NCBI GenBank assembly: GCA_902522385.1 | Contig: CABYVK010000005.1 | Location: 1 to 64,000 of the forward strand | DNA: 64,000 nucleotides | Direction of reading: 5' to 3' | From: an uncultured Pelagibacteraceae bacterium | GTDB lineage: Bacteria; Pseudomonadota; Alphaproteobacteria; Pelagibacterales; Pelagibacteraceae | Shown here: piece by piece, positions 7,310 through 14,122 of the stretch | How the letters are laid out: every line of letters starts with the position of its first letter | How positions within the stretch are numbered: the stretch's first letter is position 1 | Program-made: the position numbers and the translations under genes | Notes under the pieces: generated by a model | Seen by the model: only the letters and a program-made list of their open reading frames with translations | Told to the model about the DNA's origin: nothing | Database searches by the model: none

Positions 7310-9203
7310 TATTTAAGATTTTGTGATTAATTAAATCCTCTGTGATTTCAGTTAGAATTGCAGGATCGTCAATTGTTGGTGGAATTTTGTATTCAACATT
7401 GTCTGCAATTTTTCTTATAGTTCCTCTCAAGATTTTCCCTGATCTTGTTTTTGGTAACCTTTTAATAACGATTACAACTTTAAATGCAGCTACTGGTCCA
7501 ATTTTATCCCTGACCATTTGCACACATTCTCTAGATATAGTGTCATTATCTTTATCAACACCTGATTTTAAAACTACTAATCCAATAGGTAATTGACCTT
7601 TCAACTTATCCGCTATTCCAAGTACCGCACATTCAGCAACAGATTGATGTTCTGACAACACTTCTTCGATTGCACCAGTAGATAATCTATGACCTGCTAC
7701 ATTAATAATGTCATCAGTTCTTGACATAATCCAAATATAACCATCATCATCGATGTGACCTGCATCATATGTTTGGTAGTAACCTTCATAATTAGACATA
7801 TAGTTTTCTTTATACCTTTGATCTGCATTCCATAATGTTGGGAATGTTCCTGGAGGTAAAGGGAGTTTTACAACAATATCTCCCATTTCATTTGGTTCTG
7901 CCAAAGATTGATCTGGTTTGATAATTTTTACATCATACCCAGGTACAGCTTTACAGGCTGAACCATATTTTGTTTCCATCATTTCAATACCAGTACAATT
8001 TGAACTAATCGCCCAACTAGTCTCTGTTTGCCACCAATGATCAATGACTGGAACTTTAAGCAAATTCTCTGCCCATTTAATTGTGTCTGGGTCAGCTCTT
8101 TCTCCAGCTAGAAATAAGCTTTCAAAACTGCTTAGATCATATTTTGAGAAAAATTTACCCTCAGGATCTTCTTTCTTGATTGCTCTAAAAGCTGTTGGAG
8201 CTGTAAAAAGAGATTTTACTTTATAATCAGAAATGATTTTCCAAAAGGCTCCTGCATCTGGAGTTCCAACAGGCTTACCCTCAAATAAAACTGTGGTACA
8301 TCCTTTGAATAATGGAGCGTAAACAATATAGGAGTGACCAACAATCCATCCTATGTCACTTGCAGACCACCAAATATCATCTGTATTTATATTGTATATA
8401 TTTTTCATAGTCCACTTCAAAGCAACAATGTGACCTCCAATATCTCTTACTATTCCTTTTGGAGTACCAGTAGTACCTGATGTATATAGAATATAAGCAA
8501 ACTCATTCGAGTTCATCTCAACACATTCAGCATCTTTAGCATTTGAAACTACTTCCTCCCAGCTGACTTCATTTGGAGCACTTAATTTAACCTCATGACC
8601 AGATCTTTGGAACAAAATCATCTTTTCAATTTTGTGATTAGCTATTTTTATCGCTTCATCAACAAGAGGTTTGTATTCAACTGTTCTTCCTGGCTCAAAA
8701 CCACAAGAAGCGGTTACCAATAATTTTGCTTTACTGTCATCTATTCTGCTTGCAAGTTCGTTTGAAGCAAAACCACCAAAGACTACAGAATGTATTGCAC
8801 CAATTCTAGCACAAGCGAGCATGGCAATTACTGCTTCAGGTATCATTGGCATGTAAATAATCACTCGATCACCTTTATTTGTGCCTTGAGCAGTTAATGC
8901 TCCAGCAAATTTAGAAACTTTTGACCTTAATTCCTCATAAGTGAACTTACTTTTGTTACCTGTAATTGGACTGTCGTATATTAAAGCTGTTTTTTTACCT
9001 CTTCCTTGATCAACATGAATGTCTAAAGCATTATAGCAAGTGTTTGTGATCCCATCCTCAAACCATTTATAGAAAGGTGGGTTTGATTTATTCAAAATTT
9101 TGGTTGGTTTTTTATACCAAAAGACATCTTCAGCAGCTTCTTGCCAAAACTTTTCAGGATTTTTTATAGAATTTTGATATATTTGATTAAATTGAGAAGA
9201 CAT
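7302..9203 (-). CDS. prpE: Propionate--CoA ligase (acetyl-CoA synthetase family)
   Basis: This 633-residue AMP-forming acyl-CoA synthetase activates a short carboxylate through an acyl-adenylate. The ATP-binding P-loop YTSGTTGTPKG lies at about 239-249. The C-terminal A10 motif PKTRSGKILR contains the catalytic K590, followed by the IPPTIDDPAIL ending typical of PrpE rather than Acs. A role in propionate or acetate assimilation is expected. No methylcitrate-cycle genes are adjacent. The ATG at 9203 is divergent from proteorhodopsin across a 209-base spacer. Confidence 0.88.
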   Translation of the reverse strand: MSSQFNQIYQNSIKNPEKFWQEAAEDVFWYKKPTKILNKSNPPFYKWFEDGITNTCYNALDIHVDQGRGKKTALIYDSPITGNKSKFTYEELRSKVSKFAGALTAQGTNKGDRVIIYMPMIPEAVIAMLACARIGAIHSVVFGGFASNELASRIDDSKAKLLVTASCGFEPGRTVEYKPLVDEAIKIANHKIEKMILFQRSGHEVKLSAPNEVSWEEVVSNAKDAECVEMNSNEFAYILYTSGTTGTPKGIVRDIGGHIVALKWTMKNIYNINTDDIWWSASDIGWIVGHSYIVYAPLFKGCTTVLFEGKPVGTPDAGAFWKIISDYKVKSLFTAPTAFRAIKKEDPEGKFFSKYDLSSFESLFLAGERADPDTIKWAENLLKVPVIDHWWQTETSWAISSNCTGIEMMETKYGSACKAVPGYDVKIIKPDQSLAEPNEMGDIVVKLPLPPGTFPTLWNADQRYKENYMSNYEGYYQTYDAGHIDDDGYIWIMSRTDDIINVAGHRLSTGAIEEVLSEHQSVAECAVLGIADKLKGQLPIGLVVLKSGVDKDNDTISRECVQMVRDKIGPVAAFKVVIVIKRLPKTRSGKILRGTIRKIADNVEYKIPPTIDDPAILTEITEDLINHKILNNG

Positions 9204-9349
9204 AAAAATTTGATTCGAATTCCTTATTTTTATTGATTATTAACTTAAAAATTGTATTTAATTTTAAAAATTAAGTAAAATCAATGCTTATTAGTGACAA
9301 TTAAGTCTTCATAAAACTAATTTAATTTGCTATTTAACCTCACAATTGG

Positions 9350-9365
9350 CTTAGGGTAACCTAAG
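9350..9365. repeat. Inverted repeat upstream of proteorhodopsin
   Basis: CTTAGG and CCTAAG form perfect six-base arms around a GTAA spacer, 48 bases upstream of the proteorhodopsin ATG. Its G+C content stands out in an otherwise A/T-only leader, and it could be an operator. No binding protein can be named. Confidence 0.5.
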
Positions 9366-9367
9366 TC

Positions 9368-9383
9368 TAGTTTATATAAACTA
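9368..9383. repeat. Perfect 16-base palindrome upstream of proteorhodopsin
   Basis: TAGTTTATATAAACTA equals its own reverse complement. It lies two bases after the CTTAGG/CCTAAG repeat and 29 bases before the start codon, where promoter elements or the 5' untranslated region should be. It may be a dimeric-regulator site, or form a weak hairpin in the leader. Confidence 0.5.
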
Positions 9384-9412
9384 AATAAAAACTAACGAAG
9401 AGGGAGTTTTTT

Positions 9413-10186
9413 ATGAAAAAACTTAAATTGTTTGCTTTAGCAGCTATGGCCTTGATAGGTTTTTCAGGAATAGCTATTGCAGCAGACGCAACGATGTTGA
9501 GCCAAGATGATTTCGTAGGAATATCATTCTGGGTTATCTCTATGGGAATGTTAGCAGCTACTGCTTTCTTTTTCATGGAAGTGGGCAATGTCGCATCAGG
9601 CTGGAGAACATCAGTTATTGTTGCTGGTCTAGTAACTGGTATTGCATTCATACACTACATGTACATGAGAGAAGTATGGGTTGCTACTGGAGACTCACCA
9701 ACTGTTTACAGATACATTGACTGGTTAATCACAGTGCCACTACAGATGGTAGAATTCTATTTAATTCTAGCAGCTATTAACAAAGCAAACTCTGGAATGT
9801 TCTGGAGATTGTTAATCGGTTCATTAGTGATGCTAATCGGTGGATACTTAGGTGAAGCAGGTTATATCAATGCTACACTAGGTTTCATCATCGGAATGGC
9901 AGGTTGGGTATACATTCTTTATGAAGTATTCTCAGGTGAAGCTGGTAAAGCTGCGGCGAAAAGTGGTAACAAAGCTCTTGTAACTGCTTTTGGTGCAATG
10001 AGAATGATTGTTACGGTAGGTTGGGCAATCTATCCATTAGGTTATGTTTTTGGTTACTTAACTGGTGGTGTAGACGCTAACTCACTTAACGTCGTTTATA
10101 ACTTAGCTGACTTCATTAACAAAATTGCATTCGGTCTAGTAATTTGGGCTGCTGCAACTAGTTCTGCGGGCAGAAGAGCTAAGTAA
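9413..10186 (+). CDS. Proteorhodopsin, blue-tuned (light-driven proton pump)
   Basis: This 257-residue seven-helix retinal protein has an N-terminal signal sequence (about 1-24, cut after AIAA). Key residues by comparison with green proteorhodopsin (offset +6) are H81, proton acceptor D103 (RYIDW), proton donor E114 (MVEFYL) and the retinal Schiff-base lysine K237 (FINKIAFG), all present, so it should pump protons outward. The spectral-tuning position in VPLQMVEF (Q111, equivalent to 105) is glutamine, which marks blue-absorbing forms. The start has a strong AGAGGGAG ribosome-binding site at 9399-9406. The gene is monocistronic or nearly so, since a strong terminator follows. No retinal synthesis genes are in the window. 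Confidence 0.98.
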   Translation: MKKLKLFALAAMALIGFSGIAIAADATMLSQDDFVGISFWVISMGMLAATAFFFMEVGNVASGWRTSVIVAGLVTGIAFIHYMYMREVWVATGDSPTVYRYIDWLITVPLQMVEFYLILAAINKANSGMFWRLLIGSLVMLIGGYLGEAGYINATLGFIIGMAGWVYILYEVFSGEAGKAAAKSGNKALVTAFGAMRMIVTVGWAIYPLGYVFGYLTGGVDANSLNVVYNLADFINKIAFGLVIWAAATSSAGRRAK

Positions 10187-10207
10187 TTTAGCTAAAATTT
10201 AAATTAA

Positions 10208-10242
10208 GGGCAGGTACAATTTTGTACTTGCCCTTTTTTTTT
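10208..10242 (+). terminator. Rho-independent terminator after proteorhodopsin
   Basis: GGGCAGGTAC (10208-10217) pairs with GTACTTGCCC (10224-10233), with one G-T pair and a six-base loop, followed by a run of nine T. It is one of the strongest hairpins in the window and separates proteorhodopsin from the desaturase gene. Confidence 0.9.
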
Positions 10243-10251
10243 GCCTTTATT

Positions 10252-10280
10252 AAATTATGTATAATAACTATACATAATTT
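10252..10280. promoter_or_regulatory. Inverted repeat overlapping a perfect -10 box before the desaturase gene
   Basis: Twelve-base arms AAATTATGTATA and TATACATAATTT enclose the spacer ATAAC and end six bases before the desaturase ATG at 10287. A consensus TATAAT (10260-10265) lies across the left arm and loop. No clear -35 box or ribosome-binding site is seen. The arrangement suggests a promoter covered by an operator; it could also fold as a leader hairpin. Confidence 0.5.
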
Positions 10281-10286
10281 TTATCT

Positions 10287-11288
10287 ATGGATGTTAAATT
10301 AGAAAAATGGCACAAATGCCAAATTGATAAAGAAGTTCTAAAAGAACTTTCAAAGAAATCTGATTTAAAAGGATTTCAACACGTGTCAGTTTTTTTTGGA
10401 CTATTATTAGTAACTGGAATTTTTGCTTATCAAACTTGGGGTACATGGTGGTCAGTGTTTTGGTTTTTAGTTTATGGAAATATTTATTCTTTCTCTAATC
10501 CATTATGGCATGAGACAGGTCACAAAACTGCTTTTCAAACTAAATTTTTAAACGAATTTTTTTATTATATTTCATCTTATATGGCAAACTTCGAGCCAAC
10601 AAGATGGAGATACACTCATTTTATTCATCATGGAAATACCTACTCAACTGAAAATCCTTTTGATCACGAAATTGAATATGGAAATGATTTAAAAGAAACT
10701 CCAAAAAGATTAATTATAAATATTATTCCTTTTTTAGATTTAGTGTTTTTTAAAAAACATATTTCATTTGAAATTATTCAACATGCACTTGGAATTAAAA
10801 CAAAAGTTATGCAAGATAGCATTCCAGAAAATGCACAAGCAAAAGCAATTTTTATTTCAAGAATTTATGTTGCTATTTGGCTTTTAATTATTTTATGGTC
10901 TATAATAGTTTCTTCTTGGATGCCTTTATTGTATTTTGTATTACCACAATTTTATGGAAAAACTTTACATAAACTTGTTGCATTCACTCAACATGCTGGT
11001 CTTGCAAGGAATATAAAGGATCATAGAGTTACATCACGTGAAATGTATTTAAATCCAATACTAAGTTTTTTGTATTGGAAGATGGAATATCATTTAACTC
11101 ATCATATGTTCCCTACAGTTCCATCATATAATCTAGATAAATTACATCATTATATTAAAGATCAGTTACCTAAACCAAATGATGGATTGATAGATGCCTA
11201 TAGAGAGATTATTCCAGCATTAATTAAACAAAAAGAAGATAAAGGCTTTTTTATAAAAAAAGACATTCCACATCCTCAAAATATATAA
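10287..11288 (+). CDS. Membrane fatty acid desaturase family protein
   Basis: This 333-residue integral membrane di-iron oxygenase has the three histidine boxes of the desaturase/hydroxylase superfamily: HETGH (75-79), HFIHH (111-115) and HLTHH (269-273), plus an FTQHAGL segment at about 233-239. Hydrophobic hairpins lie between the boxes. Such enzymes use O2 and reduced ferredoxin to desaturate or hydroxylate acyl chains or related substrates. A [2Fe-2S] ferredoxin and an NADPH-dependent reductase follow directly, which would supply electrons. The exact substrate (phospholipid acyl chain, alkane or carotenoid) cannot be read. It sits between proteorhodopsin and the ferredoxin pair. Confidence 0.85.
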   Translation: MDVKLEKWHKCQIDKEVLKELSKKSDLKGFQHVSVFFGLLLVTGIFAYQTWGTWWSVFWFLVYGNIYSFSNPLWHETGHKTAFQTKFLNEFFYYISSYMANFEPTRWRYTHFIHHGNTYSTENPFDHEIEYGNDLKETPKRLIINIIPFLDLVFFKKHISFEIIQHALGIKTKVMQDSIPENAQAKAIFISRIYVAIWLLIILWSIIVSSWMPLLYFVLPQFYGKTLHKLVAFTQHAGLARNIKDHRVTSREMYLNPILSFLYWKMEYHLTHHMFPTVPSYNLDKLHHYIKDQLPKPNDGLIDAYREIIPALIKQKEDKGFFIKKDIPHPQNI

Positions 11289-11349
11289 AAAAATAATAGG
11301 TATGATTTTACTTACTTGTTCTATTTAGATAAGAAACTATATATAACGC

Positions 11350-11670
11350 ATGACAAAAATTGTTTACCACACTCACAAAGGCCAAACCCATAGTATTGAT
11401 GTCCAAAATGGATTAAGTGTTATGGAGGGTGCTGTTCAAAATGATATTCCAGGAATTGATGCTGATTGTGGAGGAGGAATGGCATGTGCTACATGCCACG
11501 TTTATGTCAAAGAGGAATGGTTAAATAAACTTCCAGCAAAAGAAGATGGCGAGGAAGATATGCTTGATATGGCCTTTGAACCAAAAAATAATAGTCGATT
11601 AAGTTGCCAATTAATAGTTTCAGATGATATGGATGGATTAGAAGTTGATATTCCATCAAAGCAAGGTTAA
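11350..11670 (+). CDS. [2Fe-2S] ferredoxin, adrenodoxin type
   Basis: This 106-residue protein carries the four cluster ligands C40, C46, C49 ([11 protein letters not shown]) and C86 (LSCQLIV) in the CX5CX2C...C spacing of adrenodoxin/putidaredoxin-type ferredoxins, together with the acidic EDGEEDMLD partner-binding helix at about 65-73. It is a soluble one-electron carrier. The reductase gene begins on the next base after its stop, so the two are a functional pair, and the upstream desaturase is a likely acceptor. It is less likely to be the ISC assembly ferredoxin, because no isc or hsc genes are near. Confidence 0.93.
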   Translation: MTKIVYHTHKGQTHSIDVQNGLSVMEGAVQNDIPGIDADCGGGMACATCHVYVKEEWLNKLPAKEDGEEDMLDMAFEPKNNSRLSCQLIVSDDMDGLEVDIPSKQG

Positions 11671-12687
11671 ATGAATAAAACAGATGTATTAATTATTGGA
11701 GCAGGGCCAACAGGACTTTTTTGCGCTCATCAATTAGGAATTATTGGATTGAGTTGTGAGATAGTAGATAATCTCGATAAAGCAGGAGGTCAATGCATCG
11801 AGCTTTATCCTGATAAACCTATTTATGATATTCCAGCAGTACCCGAGTGCACTGGCGAAGAGTTAACAAATAATCTTTTACAACAAATTAAACCTTTCAA
11901 TATTAAATTTCATTTTAGAGAAAGAGTGGAAGAACTTAAAAAAGATCAAAATAGATGGCATGTTAAAACTTCTGGAGGGATTGTGTTTGATGTTGCAAGT
12001 ATTGTTATAGCTGGTGGTGTGGGATCTTTTGAACCAAGAAAATTCCCAGTGAAAGAGTGTGAAAAATTTGAGGGAAGTTCATTATTTTATTCAATTAAAG
12101 ATAAATCAATATTTAAAGACAAAACTATTTCAATATTTGGAGGAGGAGACTCTGCTTTAGATTGGGCAATAGAACTGTCAAATACCAGTAAAGTAAATTT
12201 AATTCATAGAAGAGACGGTTTTAGTGGAGTAGAAGCAAGTGTTCAAAAAGTAAAAGAACTAAATGATCAAGGAAAATTAAATTTATTTACAAAGTATCAA
12301 TTAGATTCTCTTAGCGGAGATAAACTAATTGAGTCTGTAAAAATTAAGCATGACGAAGGAGAAATTAAAGAAATTAAAAGTGATTATGTTCTTGGTTTTT
12401 TTGGATTGATTATGCAACTTGGTCCAATATTGGACTGGGGTTTAAATATAAACAAAAAAACTATTGAAGTTAATACTGAAAACTTTGAAACAAACATAAA
12501 CGGAATTTTTGCAATTGGTGATATTTGTTCATATCCAGGTAAACTAAAGTTAATTCTCTCTGGTTTTCACGAAGGAGCATTAGCTGCTAGAGGCTGCTTT
12601 AAATATGCTAAACCAGATGAGAAATTAAGATTTGAATTCACAACAACATCCAAAGCAGCACAAGAAAGACTTGGAATAAAAAAATGA
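11671..12687 (+). CDS. Ferredoxin--NADP+ reductase, thioredoxin-reductase-like
   Basis: This 338-residue flavoprotein has the FAD-binding GAGPTG at 10-15, an NADP-binding GGGDSALDWA at about 156-165 and the C-terminal FAD segment AIGDICSYPGK. There is no CxxC redox pair in the central domain, which separates it from true thioredoxin reductase and matches the TrxR-like ferredoxin reductases of Bacillus (YumC) and green sulfur bacteria. It transfers electrons between NADPH and the ferredoxin encoded immediately upstream. The next gene overlaps its stop by four bases (ATGA). Confidence 0.9.
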   Translation: MNKTDVLIIGAGPTGLFCAHQLGIIGLSCEIVDNLDKAGGQCIELYPDKPIYDIPAVPECTGEELTNNLLQQIKPFNIKFHFRERVEELKKDQNRWHVKTSGGIVFDVASIVIAGGVGSFEPRKFPVKECEKFEGSSLFYSIKDKSIFKDKTISIFGGGDSALDWAIELSNTSKVNLIHRRDGFSGVEASVQKVKELNDQGKLNLFTKYQLDSLSGDKLIESVKIKHDEGEIKEIKSDYVLGFFGLIMQLGPILDWGLNINKKTIEVNTENFETNINGIFAIGDICSYPGKLKLILSGFHEGALAARGCFKYAKPDEKLRFEFTTTSKAAQERLGIKK

Positions 12688-13310
12688 TTGAGCTTTTTTC
12701 TGCTAATACTCCTAATGGATGGAAAATTAGTATTATGCTTGAGGAAATTGATTATGAATACAAAGTTACTAAAGTTGATTTAGGTAAAGACGAACAGTTC
12801 AAACCAGAGTTTATAAAGTTAAGTCCTTTTGGAAAAATTCCAGTAATTATTGATCATGAAAACAACAAAAGTATATTCGAGTCTGGAGCAATTCTTATGT
12901 ATTTAGCAGACAAAAGTGGAAAGTTTTATAATCAAAAAGATAGATTAATCATAAATCAATGGTTGATGGCTCAGATGGGAACTGTTGGACCAATGATTGG
13001 TCAACATCATCAGTTCCATCACTATAATCCAGGTAAAAGTGAGTTTGGTGAGGAAAGATATTTTAATATTACTAAAAGAATTTATAGAGAATTGGATGCT
13101 AGACTAAAAGAGTCTAAATTTCTTGCAGGCCCTGAATACACTATTGCAGATATTGCAACCTGGCCATGGATGGCAAGACATGAATGGCATGATATTGGTT
13201 TAAAAAATTATAAAAATTTATCAAGATGGTATTTAGAAATCGCGGAGCGTGAGGCTACAATTAAAGGCTACAGATTTATGGATAAAGATGCAAAAATTCC
13301 AAAATTTTAA
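12684..13310 (+). CDS. Glutathione S-transferase family protein
   Basis: This 208-residue protein has an N-terminal thioredoxin-fold domain (ELFSANTPNGWKISIMLEE; SPFGKIPVI with the cis-proline; IFESGAILMYLA for glutathione contact) and an all-alpha C-terminal domain including FLAGPEYTIADIATWPW. It resembles the YfcG/YghU subgroup, some of which are disulfide-bond reductases. It overlaps the reductase gene by four bases and is probably cotranscribed with it. Its substrate is unknown. A role in handling oxidised lipid or oxidative stress beside the desaturase is only inference. Confidence 0.9.
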   Translation: MIELFSANTPNGWKISIMLEEIDYEYKVTKVDLGKDEQFKPEFIKLSPFGKIPVIIDHENNKSIFESGAILMYLADKSGKFYNQKDRLIINQWLMAQMGTVGPMIGQHHQFHHYNPGKSEFGEERYFNITKRIYRELDARLKESKFLAGPEYTIADIATWPWMARHEWHDIGLKNYKNLSRWYLEIAEREATIKGYRFMDKDAKIPKF

Positions 13311-13313
13311 AAT

Positions 13314-13409
13314 TTATCCAAACAATCTATAAAGAGTACTAAGAATTCCATACCCAGAAAATTCAATAGCAACAATAATAATTATTATTAATATTAATTT
13401 TTTATTCAT
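13314..13409 (-). CDS. Tiny membrane protein (31 residues), second of a pair after dksA
   Basis: The ATG at 13409 overlaps the stop of the preceding small ORF in an ATGA junction, the usual sign of translational coupling. The product is MNKK followed by an uninterrupted hydrophobic run (LILIIIIIVAIEF) and a short GYGILSTLYRLFG tail, a single membrane helix with an N-terminal basic flank. There is no separate ribosome-binding site. I know no family for it. Its reality rests on gene spacing and hydrophobic pattern, and such patterns can arise by chance in AT-rich DNA. Confidence 0.4.
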   Translation of the reverse strand: MNKKLILIIIIIVAIEFSGYGILSTLYRLFG

Positions 13410-13525
13410 TTTAAAAACAAATATAACAAAAGCACTATCCAGAAAAAAGGATAGTAAAAATAAATATATTTCTTAGCAAATAGAAATGAGATTGACGTAG
13501 GTTTAGATGGTCTTTTTTTTTTCAT
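13406..13525 (-). CDS. Tiny membrane protein (39 residues), directly after dksA
   Basis: The start codon lies three bases after the dksA stop. The protein begins MKKKRPSKPTS, a basic cytoplasmic tail, followed by SFLFAKKYIYFYYPFFWIV and LLLYLFLK, an aromatic-rich membrane helix. It ends with ATGA overlapping the start of the next small ORF. Tight head-to-tail packing on the same strand suggests a dksA transcript carrying two small membrane proteins. No known family is recognised. Conservation in related genomes would decide it. Confidence 0.45.
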   Translation of the reverse strand: MKKKRPSKPTSISFLFAKKYIYFYYPFFWIVLLLYLFLK

Positions 13526-13528
13526 TTT

Positions 13529-14044
13529 CTAATCATCCGCATGAACTTTTTCATCTTTTTCATGTTTTTCTTGTGCTGCAATTGTGTATTTTGCAACAGG
13601 TCTTGCCATCAATCTTTTTAATCCGATTGGTTCAGCTGTATCTAAACAATAACCGTAAGTATCTTCCCTAAGTCTTCTCAATGCTTTATCAATTTCTGAG
13701 ATTAATTTTATCTGCCTATTGATTGCTTTCATCTCAACATTGCTATCAATATAAGAGTTTGCTTGATCGACAATATCTGCAGAAATATTATTGTCGTCCA
13801 TTGAACCATTATAAAGAGCTTCATTATTAGCTCTTATTAATTCTTTTTTCCATTCTGTAAGTCTTATTCTAAAATAGACTTTATGTTTTTCACACATATA
13901 TTTTTCAGTATCTTTTGGAACATAAGTTTTTGAAATTTTTATAGGTCCTTTTGAAATAACTTTAGCTGAAGAAATTTTTGGTTTACTAATTGCTTTAGTT
14001 TTAGGTTTTGATACTTTTTTCTTTGCTTTGGCAGTCTTTGGCAT
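13529..14044 (-). CDS. dksA: DksA-type RNA polymerase-binding transcription factor
   Basis: The 171-residue protein has a long Lys/Pro/Ser-rich N-terminal extension (1-45), then a coiled-coil region and the C-terminal globular segment YGYCLDTAEPIGLKRLMARPVAKYTIAAQEKHE. DksA binds in the polymerase secondary channel and, with ppGpp, tunes rRNA and amino-acid promoters. Only one of the four zinc cysteines of E. coli DksA remains (CLDT, then TIAA in place of CxxC), as in other alphaproteobacterial DksA proteins that do not need zinc. The extension is longer than usual and may bind nucleic acid. Two tiny ORFs follow. Confidence 0.88.
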   Translation of the reverse strand: MPKTAKAKKKVSKPKTKAISKPKISSAKVISKGPIKISKTYVPKDTEKYMCEKHKVYFRIRLTEWKKELIRANNEALYNGSMDDNNISADIVDQANSYIDSNVEMKAINRQIKLISEIDKALRRLREDTYGYCLDTAEPIGLKRLMARPVAKYTIAAQEKHEKDEKVHADD

Positions 14045-14122
14045 AGCTTAATTTTAATCGCTCGCAGTATATTCAGCAAATTATGGGTGTCAAGCAAGCT
14101 TAATTGATATAAATATTTGTAA

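Noticed and set aside
9367-9651. Minus-strand ORF of 94 codons opposite the 5' part of proteorhodopsin
   Set aside because: It lies fully antisense to a certain gene with conserved motifs, has no ribosome-binding site and no recognisable family.
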